A DNA stretch of 64,000 nucleotides from Vibrio chagasii (GTDB taxonomy: Bacteria > Pseudomonadota > Gammaproteobacteria > Enterobacterales > Vibrionaceae): assembly GCF_002954585.1 (NCBI RefSeq), contig NZ_MSCI01000003.1, positions 17,585 to 81,584 of the forward strand. Reading direction: 5' to 3'. The notes under the pieces were generated by a model. The model saw only the letters and a list, made by a program, of their open reading frames with translations. It was not told the DNA's origin and did no database searches. The position numbers and the translations under genes were made by a program. Positions 16,672 through 26,618 of this stretch are shown piece by piece. Positions within the stretch are counted from its first letter, which is position 1. Every line of letters begins with the position of its first letter.

Positions 16672-17883
16672 ATGAATATTTCTAAATTTCAATTGGTCTA
16701 CCTTGCAGTACTTTCAATGCTAGGCTTTATCGCGACCGATATGTACCTTCCTGCATTTAAGGCGATGGAGATCGATTTCGCAACCGGCCCTGAGCAGATC
16801 GCACTATCTCTTACTGTGTTCCTTGGCGGTATGGCAATGGGTCAACTGCTTTGGGGATTAGCGAGTGATAAATATGGTCACCGCAATACGCTGGCGGTTG
16901 GTCTTTTTATTTTCACGGCCGCTTCGTTCGGTTTGGCATTCAGTACTGAGGTATGGCACCTACTGACGCTGCGCTTCATTCAAGCGATTGGCGTATGTGC
17001 ACCAGCGGTAATCTGGCAAGCGATGGTTATCAAGCGCTACTCTGAGAGCAGCAGCCAACAAATTTTTGCAACCATCATGCCTTTGGTGGCACTGTCTCCA
17101 GCTCTGGCACCTCAACTTGGTGTACTACTGGCAGATAACTTTGGCTGGCACAGCATCTTCGTGACCTTAACACTAATGGGTGCGCTGCTAGTGGCAACTA
17201 CTATGGCTCAACCAAAAGAAGCGCCAGAAGTAAAACAAACATCAGTTAAGACTGATATCAAGATGTTGCTTAAATCGAAGCCTTACGTGGGTAACGTATT
17301 GATGTTTGCATCAGCTTCTGCGGCATTCTTTGCTTACCTAACGGGTATGCCTGAGATCATGGCTCAGCTAGGCTATGAAGCAAAAGACATCGGTCTGAGC
17401 TTCATCCCACAAACGATCGCATTCATGGCGGGTGGTTACTTCGGTAAGCAAGCCGTGAAGAAATATGGTGATGGTGTGGTACTAAGAAATCTGATTGGTT
17501 TGTTCAGCGTTGCTGCAATGCTTATCTTTATCGCATCACAGTGGGAGCTGACATCAATCTGGCCTCTACTTGCACCCTTCTGTCTGATTGCCGTAGCAAA
17601 TGGCGCACTTTACCCAATCGTGGTAAACCGTGCTCTATCAAGTGCGAAACAAAGCCCAGCAACAGCAGCTGGTCTACAGAATAGCTTGCAAATCAGCATC
17701 AGCGGTCTATCAAGCGCATTGGTAGCAGCAATGGCAAGCCAAGCACTAAGTGCAACAGGTATTGCAGTTGTAATTTGTTTAGGCGCTCTGTGGATTGGCT
17801 ACATTGTGTCGAACAAAGAGCTTTCAGAACACTTTGCAGCACCAGATAACTCCCGTGTTGTAGCAGAAGAGAAGCAAGACTAG
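16672..17883 (+). CDS. punC: Purine nucleoside transporter PunC (Bcr/CflA-type MFS)
   Basis: A 403-residue, twelve-helix MFS protein. The MFS loop 2-3 motif (WGLASDKYGHRNT, about residues 62-74) and the DHA1 motif ATDMYLPAF in helix 1 are present. E. coli PunC (YdhC) imports adenosine and other purine nucleosides, and this protein keeps the same divergent PunR partner. Annotation pipelines often name it 'Bcr/CflA drug transporter'; the partner gene argues for nucleosides. No strong Shine-Dalgarno sequence precedes the ATG. Confidence 0.82.
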   Translation: MNISKFQLVYLAVLSMLGFIATDMYLPAFKAMEIDFATGPEQIALSLTVFLGGMAMGQLLWGLASDKYGHRNTLAVGLFIFTAASFGLAFSTEVWHLLTLRFIQAIGVCAPAVIWQAMVIKRYSESSSQQIFATIMPLVALSPALAPQLGVLLADNFGWHSIFVTLTLMGALLVATTMAQPKEAPEVKQTSVKTDIKMLLKSKPYVGNVLMFASASAAFFAYLTGMPEIMAQLGYEAKDIGLSFIPQTIAFMAGGYFGKQAVKKYGDGVVLRNLIGLFSVAAMLIFIASQWELTSIWPLLAPFCLIAVANGALYPIVVNRALSSAKQSPATAAGLQNSLQISISGLSSALVAAMASQALSATGIAVVICLGALWIGYIVSNKELSEHFAAPDNSRVVAEEKQD

Positions 17884-17899
17884 TTTCTAGCTTTATAGA

Positions 17900-17930
17900 A
17901 AAGCCAGTAGCGGTCAACGCTACTGGCTTT
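17900..17930. terminator. Bidirectional terminator between punC and glmU
   Basis: AAAGCCAGTAGCG (17900-17912) pairs perfectly with CGCTACTGGCTTT (17918-17930) around GTCAA. It lies between convergent genes. Confidence 0.85.
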
Positions 17931-17958
17931 GATAGGAGTCTCAGATAGGAGTTGAAGC

Positions 17959-19317
17959 TTATTTCTTCGTTGGGCGCTGCCAATCCGCAATCTTGCGCTC
18001 TTTAGCACGACTGATTACCAATTCATTTTCAGAAACATCACGCGTTACCGTTGAACCCGCGCCTACTGTCGCGCCATTGCCGATAGTAACAGGGGCGATT
18101 AATTGGCTATCAGAACCAACGAATACGTCATCGCCGATGATAGTCTTAAACTTGTTCGCACCATCGTAGTTACAAGTAATAGTACCAGCACCAACGTTAA
18201 CACGCTGGCCAATCTCAGCATCACCTAAGTAAGTAAGGTGGTTCGCTTTAGAACCTTCACCAAGACGAGTGTTCTTCACTTCAACAAAGTTACCAACGTG
18301 CGAATCATTACGCATGTCAGCACCTGGACGTAGACGAGTAAATGGACCAACGGTACAGTCTTCACCAACAGTTGCACCTTCAATTACGCTGTATGGGCGA
18401 ATAACCGTGTTGTCATCAATTTCACAGTCTTTTAAAACACATCCAGTGCCGATAACCACGTTATCACCAATACTTACGCTGCCTTCAATAATAACGTTGG
18501 TATCGATCTCAACGTCCATACCACACTGCAGTTCGCCACGTAGATCAAAACGGCTAGGGTCGCGTAACATAACGCCCTGCTTCAATAGTTTGTCAGCTTG
18601 CTCTGCTTGGTAAGCACGTTCTAGACGAGCCAGTTGAGAGCGATCGTTCACGCCTTCAACTTCAATTGGGCTAACTGGATGTACCGCTTCTACCGCACGA
18701 CCTTCATCGTGAGCCGCAGCAATAACGTCAGTCAGGTAGTATTCACCTTGCGCGTTGTCATTGCTTAAACCAGACAACCAGCGCTTGAGATCACCACCCG
18801 TCGCAACCATAACGCCAGTGTTGATCTCTTTGATAAGCTTCTGCTCATCCGTTGCATCTTTTTGTTCAACGATAGCCACTACTGGGCCATTGCGACGAAT
18901 GATACGGCCGTAACCCATTGGGTTATCCAGCACAACCGTAAGTAGTGCAATACCACCGTTTGGCTGAGCATCTAATAGGTTTTCAATAGTTTCAGGCGAG
19001 ATAAGAGGAACATCACCGTAAAGCACCAGTACTTTCTCATCATCAGCAAAGTGCGCTGATGCCTGATCAACCGCGTGACCTGTACCTAACTGCTCTGCTT
19101 GCAGTGCCCAATTTACCGATTCCTCAGCCAAAGTAGCCTTCATCTGATCACCACCATGGCCGTAAACCAAGTGTATATTTTGAGCGCCTAGACCATTACA
19201 GGTATCGATCACATGCTTCACCATTGGTTTGCCTGCAAGAGTATGCAGAACCTTTGGTGTGTTTGAGTACATGCGAGTACCTTTGCCCGCTGCAAGAATT
19301 ACCGCGCTAAACTTCAT
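17959..19317 (-). CDS. glmU: Bifunctional GlmU (GlcN-1-P acetyltransferase / GlcNAc-1-P uridylyltransferase)
   Basis: A 452-residue cytoplasmic enzyme making UDP-GlcNAc for peptidoglycan and LPS. The N-terminal uridylyltransferase domain carries LAAGKGTRM (about residues 7-15). From about residue 250 a left-handed beta-helix of hexapeptide repeats forms the acetyltransferase. The longest frame starts at 19374, but the family N-terminus MKFSAVILAAG begins at 19317 and gives the normal length. It lies downstream of atpC in the same orientation, as in E. coli, but a terminator separates them. Confidence 0.95.
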   Translation of the reverse strand: MKFSAVILAAGKGTRMYSNTPKVLHTLAGKPMVKHVIDTCNGLGAQNIHLVYGHGGDQMKATLAEESVNWALQAEQLGTGHAVDQASAHFADDEKVLVLYGDVPLISPETIENLLDAQPNGGIALLTVVLDNPMGYGRIIRRNGPVVAIVEQKDATDEQKLIKEINTGVMVATGGDLKRWLSGLSNDNAQGEYYLTDVIAAAHDEGRAVEAVHPVSPIEVEGVNDRSQLARLERAYQAEQADKLLKQGVMLRDPSRFDLRGELQCGMDVEIDTNVIIEGSVSIGDNVVIGTGCVLKDCEIDDNTVIRPYSVIEGATVGEDCTVGPFTRLRPGADMRNDSHVGNFVEVKNTRLGEGSKANHLTYLGDAEIGQRVNVGAGTITCNYDGANKFKTIIGDDVFVGSDSQLIAPVTIGNGATVGAGSTVTRDVSENELVISRAKERKIADWQRPTKK

Positions 19318-19448
19318 TGTAAACCTATCCGACGTAATTTTTATTAAGCTGATATTGTAACCGTTTTGAGGCAAAAACTTAAATCGTAATAACCATTTAA
19401 TCGGTAGCGATACGTAAAGTGAGCACTCATGAAAATGCCAAAAAACAA

Positions 19449-19472
19449 AAAGGCGACCCTTAGGTCGCCTTT
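19449..19472 (-). terminator. Intrinsic terminator of the atp operon
   Basis: AAAGGCGACC (19449-19458) pairs with GGTCGCCTTT (19463-19472). Read on the minus strand it is followed by TTGTTTTT. The stem is identical to that of the yidC terminator at 33273. Confidence 0.88.
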
Positions 19473-19500
19473 AGCTCAGAACCAATAATCTTATAAAAGA

Positions 19501-19923
19501 TTAGCGGCGCTGTTTTGTCAGTTCGATAACTCGTAACTGAGCAATGGCTTTAGCCAGTTCACCGGCCGCTTGTGCGAAGTCTATGTCGCCATGCTGATTT
19601 TGGATATTCTCCACAGCCTTGCGCTTAGCTTCTTCCGCCTTTGCTGCGTCTAGTTCTTCACCACGGATAGCTGTATCAGCCAGTACAGTCGCTGTACCAG
19701 GCTGAACTTCTACCATACCACCAGAAACATAAATGATTTCTTCGTGGCCGTGCTGCTTAACAATACGCACCATACCAGGCTTGATAGCGGTCAGCAGTGG
19801 AGTATGACCATGGAAAATACCAAGCTCACCCTCACTACCGGTCACCTGAAACGTCTCAACAAGACCAGAGAAAAGCTTCTTCTCTGCACTTACTACGTCT
19901 AGGTGAAAGGTTATTGCTGCCAT
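19501..19923 (-). CDS. atpC: ATP synthase epsilon subunit
   Basis: A 140-residue F1 subunit that couples rotation to the c-ring and inhibits ATPase activity. An N-terminal beta-sandwich (FHLDVVSAEKKLFSG, GELGIFHGHTPLL) is followed by a two-helix C-terminal domain. It is the last gene of atpIBEFHAGDC. GGAGGCG lies immediately before the ATG, and 18 bases separate it from atpD. Confidence 0.95.
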   Translation of the reverse strand: MAAITFHLDVVSAEKKLFSGLVETFQVTGSEGELGIFHGHTPLLTAIKPGMVRIVKQHGHEEIIYVSGGMVEVQPGTATVLADTAIRGEELDAAKAEEAKRKAVENIQNQHGDIDFAQAAGELAKAIAQLRVIELTKQRR

Positions 19924-19941
19924 ATCGCCTCCTAGTTAGCC

Positions 19942-21345
19942 TTATAGCTTCTTAGCATTCTCAATAGCTTCGTCGATAGTACCGCAGTACATGAACGCTT
20001 GCTCTGGAATGTCATCGTATTCACCAGATAGTAGACCTTGGAAGCCACGTAGAGTCTCTTTTAGAGGTACGTAAACACCTGGGTCACCAGTAAATACTTC
20101 CGCTACGTGGTAAGGCTGAGTAAGGAACTTCTCAATCTTACGAGCACGAGATACTACTTGCTTATCTTCTTCAGATAGCTCGTCCATACCTAGGATAGCA
20201 ATGATATCTTTCAGCTCTTTATAGCGCTGAAGTGTAGACTGAACGCCACGAGCGATGTCGTAGTGCTCTTGTCCAACTACCAATGGATCCAGTTGGCGAG
20301 ATGTAGAATCTAACGGGTCGATCGCTGGGTATAGACCCATAGCTGCGATGTTACGGTTTAGTACAACCGTTGCATCCAAGTGCGCGAACGTTGTTGCTGG
20401 AGACGGGTCAGTCAAGTCATCCGCAGGTACGTATACCGCCTGTACAGACGTGATAGAACCTTGCTTAGTTGACGTGATACGCTCTTGTAGAACACCCATT
20501 TCTTCCGCAAGAGTAGGTTGGTAACCTACCGCAGAAGGCATACGGCCTAGAAGTGCTGATACCTCAGTACCTGCAAGCGTGTAACGGTAGATGTTATCTA
20601 CGAATAGTAGAACGTCACGACCTTCGTCACGGAAACGCTCAGCCATTGTTAGACCAGTCAGTGCAACACGTAGACGGTTACCTGGTGGCTCGTTCATCTG
20701 ACCGTAAACCATCGCTACTTTTGATTCTTCAGGTTTTTCAACGTTTACAACGCCAGCTTCCTGCATCTCAAAGTAGAAATCGTTACCTTCACGAGTACGC
20801 TCACCTACACCTGCAAATACAGATAGGCCAGAGTGTTGAAGTGCGATGTTGTTGATAAGTTCCATCATGTTAACGGTCTTACCTACACCTGCACCACCGA
20901 ATAGACCGATTTTACCACCCTTAGCGAATGGACAAACCAAGTCGATTACCTTAACACCCGTCTCTAGAAGAGCTGTCTCGTTAGACTGTTCTTCGTAGCT
21001 TGGAGCTTCACGGTGAATTGCGTAGTGCTCTTCTGCACCGATTTCACCACACTCATCAATCGCGTCACCTAGAACGTTCATGATACGACCTAAGGTCTTA
21101 GTACCTACTGGTACTGAGATTGGAGCGCCAGTATTTTCTACTGTCAAACCACGACGTAAACCATCAGAGCTACCCATTACGATTGCGCGAACTACGCCAC
21201 CGCCAAGTTGTTGCTGAACTTCAAGAACTAGACGCTCTTTCACTTCATTAACATTCAGAGCATCGTATACACGAGGTACTTCGCCCTGTGGGAACTCTAC
21301 GTCGACTACCGCACCGATGATCTGTACGATCTTACCTGTAGCCAT
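19942..21345 (-). CDS. atpD: ATP synthase beta subunit
   Basis: A 467-residue catalytic F1 subunit. P-loop GGAGVGKT is at residues 150-157, the catalytic GERTREGND segment follows, and Walker B LLFVDNIYRY is present. The C-terminus ends EQAFMYCGTIDEAIENAKKL. GAGGATT precedes the ATG. Codon use is strongly biased, as expected for a highly expressed gene. Confidence 0.97.
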   Translation of the reverse strand: MATGKIVQIIGAVVDVEFPQGEVPRVYDALNVNEVKERLVLEVQQQLGGGVVRAIVMGSSDGLRRGLTVENTGAPISVPVGTKTLGRIMNVLGDAIDECGEIGAEEHYAIHREAPSYEEQSNETALLETGVKVIDLVCPFAKGGKIGLFGGAGVGKTVNMMELINNIALQHSGLSVFAGVGERTREGNDFYFEMQEAGVVNVEKPEESKVAMVYGQMNEPPGNRLRVALTGLTMAERFRDEGRDVLLFVDNIYRYTLAGTEVSALLGRMPSAVGYQPTLAEEMGVLQERITSTKQGSITSVQAVYVPADDLTDPSPATTFAHLDATVVLNRNIAAMGLYPAIDPLDSTSRQLDPLVVGQEHYDIARGVQSTLQRYKELKDIIAILGMDELSEEDKQVVSRARKIEKFLTQPYHVAEVFTGDPGVYVPLKETLRGFQGLLSGEYDDIPEQAFMYCGTIDEAIENAKKL

Positions 21346-21396
21346 CGTTAATCCTCTAACTATTTAGTTTTACCTAAGCTTAAAACGAATAAGCGA

Positions 21397-22263
21397 TTAA
21401 ACCGCTGCTGCGCCTGAAACGATTTCAGAAAGTTCTTGTGTAATAGCCGCTTGACGCGCCTTGTTGTACACAAGCTCTAAATCATCGATTAGGTCGCTAG
21501 CGTTGTCGGTTGCAGCTTTCATTGCAATCATTCGAGCCGCTTGCTCACAAGCAAGGTTCTCTACCACACCTTGGTACACTTGAGATTCGACGTAACGAAC
21601 CAATAGTGCATCTAGTAGTGGTTTTGGCTCAGGCTCATAAATGTAGTCCCAAGCATGATCGCGCTGCATGTCTTCGCTATCTGATTTAGGCAAAGGAAGT
21701 AATTGATCGATCGTTGGTTCTTGTACCATAGTGTTTTCAAACTTGTTGAACACTACGAACAGGCGATCCAATTCACCTTCATCATATTTCTTTAGCATTA
21801 CGCTTACAGAGCCGATTAAGTCTTCAAGGCTTGGGCTATCGCCTAGGCCAGAAACTTGAGCTGCTACTTTCGCGCCGCTGTTGTTGAAAAATGCTGTTGC
21901 TTTTGAACCGATAATTGCCAGTTCAACTTCAGCACCTTTCTCAGACCAGTCTTTCATGTCTAACATAGCTTTCTTGAACAAGTTAATGTTCAAGCCGCCA
22001 CATAGACCACGGTCTGTAGAAACGATGATGTAACCAACACGTTTGGCTTCACGTTCCTCAAGATAAGGATGCTTATACTCAAGGCTACCGTTAGCCAAAT
22101 GACCGATCACTTTACGCATTGTTTCTGCATATGGACGAGTAGCTTCCATTGCGTCTTGAGAACGACGCATTTTTGAAGCTGCTACCATTTCCATTGCTTT
22201 CGTAATCTTCTGTGTGCTTTTAACACTACCGATTTTATTACGTATCTCTTTTGCGCCGGCCAT
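21397..22263 (-). CDS. atpG: ATP synthase gamma subunit
   Basis: A 288-residue central rotor shaft. Conserved N-terminal GAKEIRNKIGSVKSTQKITKAMEMVAASK and C-terminal ARQAAITQELSEIVSGAAA helices form the coiled coil inside the alpha-beta ring. GGAGAG precedes the ATG. It lies between atpA and atpD in the canonical order. Confidence 0.96.
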   Translation of the reverse strand: MAGAKEIRNKIGSVKSTQKITKAMEMVAASKMRRSQDAMEATRPYAETMRKVIGHLANGSLEYKHPYLEEREAKRVGYIIVSTDRGLCGGLNINLFKKAMLDMKDWSEKGAEVELAIIGSKATAFFNNSGAKVAAQVSGLGDSPSLEDLIGSVSVMLKKYDEGELDRLFVVFNKFENTMVQEPTIDQLLPLPKSDSEDMQRDHAWDYIYEPEPKPLLDALLVRYVESQVYQGVVENLACEQAARMIAMKAATDNASDLIDDLELVYNKARQAAITQELSEIVSGAAAV

Positions 22264-22311
22264 CGTTACTCTCCGTTAATGGTATGAGGTGACCCGAAGG
22301 CCACCCACCAA

Positions 22312-23853
22312 TTACCAGGTCTGGGTTGCTTTGAAATCGTCAACAAGCTTCTTCAGCTCAGCTTCGATATCATTGTTGTAAGCACCCGTTGTGTCGATCT
22401 GTGTAGCTAGATCGCCATATTGACCGCGAGCAAACGATAGTAAAGCAGCTTCAAAATCTAACAGCTTATCAAGCGCTACATCTTGAAGGTAACCACGCTC
22501 TGCAGCGAAGATTACAAGTGCTTGGTCAAATACAGACATAGGAGCGTATTGCTTCTGCTTCATTAGCTCTGTAACTTTTTGACCATGGTCTAGCTGCTTC
22601 TTAGTCGCTTCATCAAGGTCAGACGAGAACTGTGCGAATGCCGCTAGTTCACGGTACTGTGCTAGAGCTGTACGGATACCGCCAGATAGCTTCTTGATGA
22701 TTTTAGTCTGCGCTGAACCACCTACACGAGATACTGAGATACCAGGGTCAACAGCTGGACGTACGCCTGCGTTGAATAGCTCAGTTTGTAGGAAGATCTG
22801 ACCATCGGTAATCGAGATTACGTTCGTCGGTACGAATGCAGATACGTCACCAGCTTGCGTTTCAATGATAGGAAGAGCAGTTAAAGAACCAGTCTTGCCT
22901 TTCACTTCACCGTTAGTGAATGTTTCTACGTAGTGTTCGCTTACACGAGCAGCACGCTCTAGTAGACGAGAGTGAAGGTAGAAAACATCACCTGGGAATG
23001 CTTCACGACCTGGTGGACGCTTAAGTAGTAGCGAGATCTGACGGTAAGCTACGGCTTGCTTAGATAGATCATCATAAACAATCAGTGCATCTTCACCGCG
23101 ATCACGGAAGTATTCACCCATCGCACAACCTGCGTATGGCGCTAGGTATTGTAGCGCTGCAGATTCAGAAGCAGATGCAACAACAACAATAGTGTTAGCT
23201 AGCGCGCCGTGCTCTTCTAGTTTGCGAACTACGTTAGCGATAGTCGATGCTTTCTGACCGATTGCTACGTAGATAGAGAAAATACCAGAATCTTTTTGGT
23301 TAATAATCGCATCGATCGCCATCGCTGTTTTACCAGTTTGACGGTCACCGATTACTAGCTCACGTTGACCACGACCGATTGGGATCATTGAGTCAACAGA
23401 CTTGTAACCAGTTTGTACAGGTTGATCTACCGATTTACGGTCGATTACACCTGGTGCAATTACTTCTACAGGCGAAGTTAGTTTCGCTTCGATAGGACCT
23501 TTACCATCAATTGGCTCACCTAGTGTGTTTACAACACGACCAAGTAGTTCTGGACCTACTGGCACTTCAAGAATGCGGCCAGTACCTGTAACTTTCATGC
23601 CTTCCTGTAGGTCAGCATATGGGCCCATTACAACAGCACCAACCGAATCACGGTTCAAGTTAAGTGCTAGCGCGTAACGGCCACCCGGTAGTTCAATCAT
23701 TTCACCTTGCATCACGTCCGCTAGGCCGTGAATGCTAAGGATGCCATCGCTTACCGAAACGATAGTACCTTCATTGCGAGCTTCACTAACAACGTCGAAA
23801 GATTCAATACGTTGTTTAATTAGATCGCTAATTTCAGTGGAATTAAGTTGCAT
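22312..23853 (-). CDS. atpA: ATP synthase alpha subunit
   Basis: A 513-residue non-catalytic nucleotide-binding F1 subunit with P-loop GDRQTGKT at residues 169-176 and the VGGSAQ region carrying the catalytic arginine finger. A longer frame begins at 23883 inside atpH; GGAG before the ATG at 23853 and the family start MQLNSTEIS give the right length (E. coli 513). It is closely spaced after atpH. Confidence 0.97.
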   Translation of the reverse strand: MQLNSTEISDLIKQRIESFDVVSEARNEGTIVSVSDGILSIHGLADVMQGEMIELPGGRYALALNLNRDSVGAVVMGPYADLQEGMKVTGTGRILEVPVGPELLGRVVNTLGEPIDGKGPIEAKLTSPVEVIAPGVIDRKSVDQPVQTGYKSVDSMIPIGRGQRELVIGDRQTGKTAMAIDAIINQKDSGIFSIYVAIGQKASTIANVVRKLEEHGALANTIVVVASASESAALQYLAPYAGCAMGEYFRDRGEDALIVYDDLSKQAVAYRQISLLLKRPPGREAFPGDVFYLHSRLLERAARVSEHYVETFTNGEVKGKTGSLTALPIIETQAGDVSAFVPTNVISITDGQIFLQTELFNAGVRPAVDPGISVSRVGGSAQTKIIKKLSGGIRTALAQYRELAAFAQFSSDLDEATKKQLDHGQKVTELMKQKQYAPMSVFDQALVIFAAERGYLQDVALDKLLDFEAALLSFARGQYGDLATQIDTTGAYNNDIEAELKKLVDDFKATQTW

Positions 23854-23866
23854 GCTCCAATCCCCA

Positions 23867-24400
23867 TTAAGACTGCAATGCATCGCTCAGGCGGTCTAGT
23901 CGACCACGCGCTGAGTTATCGATGACTAGGTCTCCGGCTCGAATAATAACTCCGCTAAGCAGAGTCTCATCTATACTGCAATTCAGCTGTACTTTGCGCG
24001 CTAGGCGCTGTTCCAATTTGCTGCTGATATCTGCGCGTTGTTCTTCCGAAAGTTCAACCGCTGAAGTCACTTCAACGTCGATCTCTTTCTCGTGCTCTTG
24101 TTTGAGCAATAAGAACTCTTTGCAAACATCAGGAAAAGCCATTAATCGGCCATTCTCTGCCATCACTTTTATCAAGTTCTGGCCGAATTCATCAAATTGT
24201 TCGCCACAAACGGCAATGAATACTTCCGCTAATTTTTCAGCAGTTAGAGAACTGCTTAGTAGATTGTGGATATCATTGTTTTGTGCCACTTCGGCAGCAA
24301 AAGAGAGCATTTGACTCCATTGGTCAAGCTCACCTTTTTCTACCGCAAAGTCAAAAGCTGCTTTAGCATAGGGGCGTGCGATTGTTGTCAAATCAGACAT
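23867..24400 (-). CDS. atpH: ATP synthase delta subunit
   Basis: A 177-residue peripheral-stalk subunit linking F1 alpha to the b dimer. The N-terminus TIARPYAKAAFDFA and the C-terminal GVIIRAGDLVIDNSARGRLDRL motif are diagnostic. It sits between atpF and atpA. Confidence 0.96.
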   Translation of the reverse strand: MSDLTTIARPYAKAAFDFAVEKGELDQWSQMLSFAAEVAQNNDIHNLLSSSLTAEKLAEVFIAVCGEQFDEFGQNLIKVMAENGRLMAFPDVCKEFLLLKQEHEKEIDVEVTSAVELSEEQRADISSKLEQRLARKVQLNCSIDETLLSGVIIRAGDLVIDNSARGRLDRLSDALQS

Positions 24401-24415
24401 ATACAGCCCCTTGCT

Positions 24416-24886
24416 TTAAAGTTTTGCAGTAATGTTGTCAAGAAGGTCTTTGTGTACGTCTTTATCGATCGTACGCTCAAGGATCTTCTCAGCACCAGCT
24501 ATAGCCAGAGTTGCGACTTGTTTGCGCAGGTCATCACGGGCACGTGTGCGCTCAGCTTCAAGTTCTGCTTCAGCTTGCGCTAAGATTTTCTGGCGTTCTG
24601 CCTGAGCTTCTTCGCGAGCTTCATCAATAATTTGAGCTTTACGTTTGTTTGCCTGTTCAATAACCTCAGTTGCAGTGCGCTTTGCTTCTTTCATTTGCTC
24701 AGAAGCGTTGGCTTGTGCCAGGCTCAAGTCTTTAGCAGCGCGCTCAGCGGCTACTAGACCGTCAGCAATTTTCTTCTGACGCTCTTCAATTGCTTGCATG
24801 ATTGGTGGCCATACATATTTCATGCAGAACCAAACAAACAGTGAAAAAGCAATTGCTTGACCCAGCAGAGTTGCGTTCATATTCAC
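24416..24886 (-). CDS. atpF: ATP synthase b subunit
   Basis: A 156-residue stator subunit, the same length as in E. coli. One N-terminal membrane helix (about residues 6-26, GQAIAFSLFVWFCMKYVWPP) is followed by a long charged, Ala-rich coiled coil forming the right-handed dimer. Confidence 0.96.
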   Translation of the reverse strand: MNMNATLLGQAIAFSLFVWFCMKYVWPPIMQAIEERQKKIADGLVAAERAAKDLSLAQANASEQMKEAKRTATEVIEQANKRKAQIIDEAREEAQAERQKILAQAEAELEAERTRARDDLRKQVATLAIAGAEKILERTIDKDVHKDLLDNITAKL

Positions 24887-24945
24887 AACAGCTACCCCTC
24901 GTTAAGAATCAACTACAAAAATTTAATTAACTATAAGAGAGTTAA

Positions 24946-25203
24946 TTAGCCTGCTAGTTGACCAACAAATGGGTTAGCAAACGTGAATAGTAGTGCGATT
25001 ACGATACCGATCATCGGAACAGCATCCAGTAGACCAGCGATGATGAACATCTTAACTTGTAGCATAGGAGCCATTTCAGGTTGACGCGCAGCGCCTTCTA
25101 GGAATTTACCACCAAGAATAGCAAAACCAATTGCAGTACCTACGGCACAAAGACCAACAATAATAGCAACAGCGATTGCTGAAAAACTTAGTACAGTTTC
25201 CAT
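24946..25203 (-). CDS. atpE: ATP synthase c subunit
   Basis: An 85-residue proteolipid hairpin. Helix 1 contains GxAIGFAILGGKFLEGAARQP (loop); helix 2 carries the ion-binding carboxylate D60 in GLLDAVPMIG. An Asp in this context, without the Gln/Glu/Ser-Thr set of Na+-binding rings, indicates proton coupling. GGAGAACG precedes the ATG. Confidence 0.96.
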   Translation of the reverse strand: METVLSFSAIAVAIIVGLCAVGTAIGFAILGGKFLEGAARQPEMAPMLQVKMFIIAGLLDAVPMIGIVIALLFTFANPFVGQLAG

Positions 25204-25254
25204 TTACGTTCTCCGATTAACATTAATAGTTAGAATAAAGCTTAAAAATTTTTT

Positions 25255-26052
25255 TTAGTGATCACTATCTTCGTGAGCCATTGATAAGTAAACAATTGTC
25301 AACATCATGAAAACAAATGCTTGAATCAAAATAACCAAGATATGGAAGATAGCCCAAGGTAGTGCACCTACCCATTGTAAGTACCACGGTAGCATTGCCG
25401 CGATAAGAATAAACACCACCTCACCCGCAAACATATTACCAAATAAACGCATACCTAGAGATAGTGGCTTCGCCAGAAGCGAAATTACCTCAAGTACCAA
25501 GTTAAATGGAATCATGATTGGGTGATTAAATGGATGCAGTGCCAATTCCTTAGCAAATCCACCCAAGCCTTTTACTTTGATGCTGTAGTAGATCATCAGA
25601 GCAAAAACACCTAGAGCCATTGCCATGGTTATATTTACATCAGCTGTAGGAACCACTTTCAAGTAAGGGATACCTAACCAATGCTCTGCAGGATATGGTA
25701 AGAAATCGATTGGCACTAAGTCCATCAAGTTCATTAAAATAATCCAGCAGAATATAGTCAGTGCTAATGGGGCAATCAGCGGGTTGCGGCCATGGAAAGT
25801 TTCTTTAACGTTGTCGCCAACGAATTCCACTACCATTTCTACAAAACACTGAAGCTTACCAGGTACACCTACTGTTGCTTTCTTAGCGACTGAGCGAAAA
25901 ACCCAAAGGAATAACATCCCTGTCAACACCGAAAAAAACAGACTGTCTATATGTACGTTCCAGAAACTTGTCTCCTCTACAAAACCTAACTTAGCTAAAG
26001 ATAGATTCTGTAAGTGGTGTTCAATGTATCCGGATGCTGTTGCCGCAGCCAT
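25255..26052 (-). CDS. atpB: ATP synthase a subunit
   Basis: A 265-residue F0 subunit that forms the proton half-channels. The essential arginine is in LGMRLFGNMFAGE, and the C-terminal helix has the QAFVFMMLTIVYLSMAHE block. AGGACGAG precedes the ATG, nine bases from the atpI stop. Confidence 0.96.
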   Translation of the reverse strand: MAAATASGYIEHHLQNLSLAKLGFVEETSFWNVHIDSLFFSVLTGMLFLWVFRSVAKKATVGVPGKLQCFVEMVVEFVGDNVKETFHGRNPLIAPLALTIFCWIILMNLMDLVPIDFLPYPAEHWLGIPYLKVVPTADVNITMAMALGVFALMIYYSIKVKGLGGFAKELALHPFNHPIMIPFNLVLEVISLLAKPLSLGMRLFGNMFAGEVVFILIAAMLPWYLQWVGALPWAIFHILVILIQAFVFMMLTIVYLSMAHEDSDH

Positions 26053-26060
26053 AACTCGTC

Positions 26061-26450
26061 CTATTTCTTATTGTTAATGAAAAGCACTGGCGCAAAGATA
26101 TTAATACCAAGAACCAGTAAATAGGTCAGTTTGAGGGGAATTAACTCCACCTGCATATACATGTAGACAATAGAGAATAGTAGAACTGTGATTAGGATTT
26201 TTAGCGCTTCGCCAGCATAGAAAGACGCCGCAACTAACTTAGTCGCGCGAGCTCCACAAAAAAGGAAAGCACACACACAAAAAACCACATTTGCGATGAC
26301 AAAAATGCCGCCACCGATTAATGCAGCAAAACCCCAGTCAGGATTAACAGCTAAACCTAACCCTATCGCCACTAATATAACCGCGCTAAGCTCGATCAAT
26401 AACATTTGCTTTGCAAGCACTCGTCCTGGTCTTGCTAACGCCGCTACCAT
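26061..26450 (-). CDS. atpI: ATP synthase protein I
   Basis: A 129-residue protein with four membrane helices that assists c-ring assembly and is dispensable for activity in E. coli. A longer frame from 26531 covers the promoter; GAGGAA lies eight bases before the ATG at 26450, and the family begins MVAALARPGRVLAKQ, so 26450 is used. It is the first gene of the operon. Confidence 0.9.
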   Translation of the reverse strand: MVAALARPGRVLAKQMLLIELSAVILVAIGLGLAVNPDWGFAALIGGGIFVIANVVFCVCAFLFCGARATKLVAASFYAGEALKILITVLLFSIVYMYMQVELIPLKLTYLLVLGINIFAPVLFINNKK

Positions 26451-26514
26451 GTATTCGTTCCTCTTTAAGCCCACTTTACCACTCGCTAAAAAGCGTGCTG
26501 AGAAATTGGCGAAA

Positions 26515-26542
26515 ATTATACGTTCAGCCAAATCGATTGCAA
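26515..26542 (-). promoter_or_regulatory. Probable atp operon promoter
   Basis: On the minus strand TTGCAA (26537-26542), a 16-bp spacer and a perfect TATAAT (26515-26520) lie 65 bp before the atpI start. Confidence 0.65.
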
Positions 26543-26618
26543 TAAGAACGCTGCAATCATTTACATTTTTGCATACAAACCGACAACTTTTGTACGAAAT
26601 TACTTGTTTATTACATAA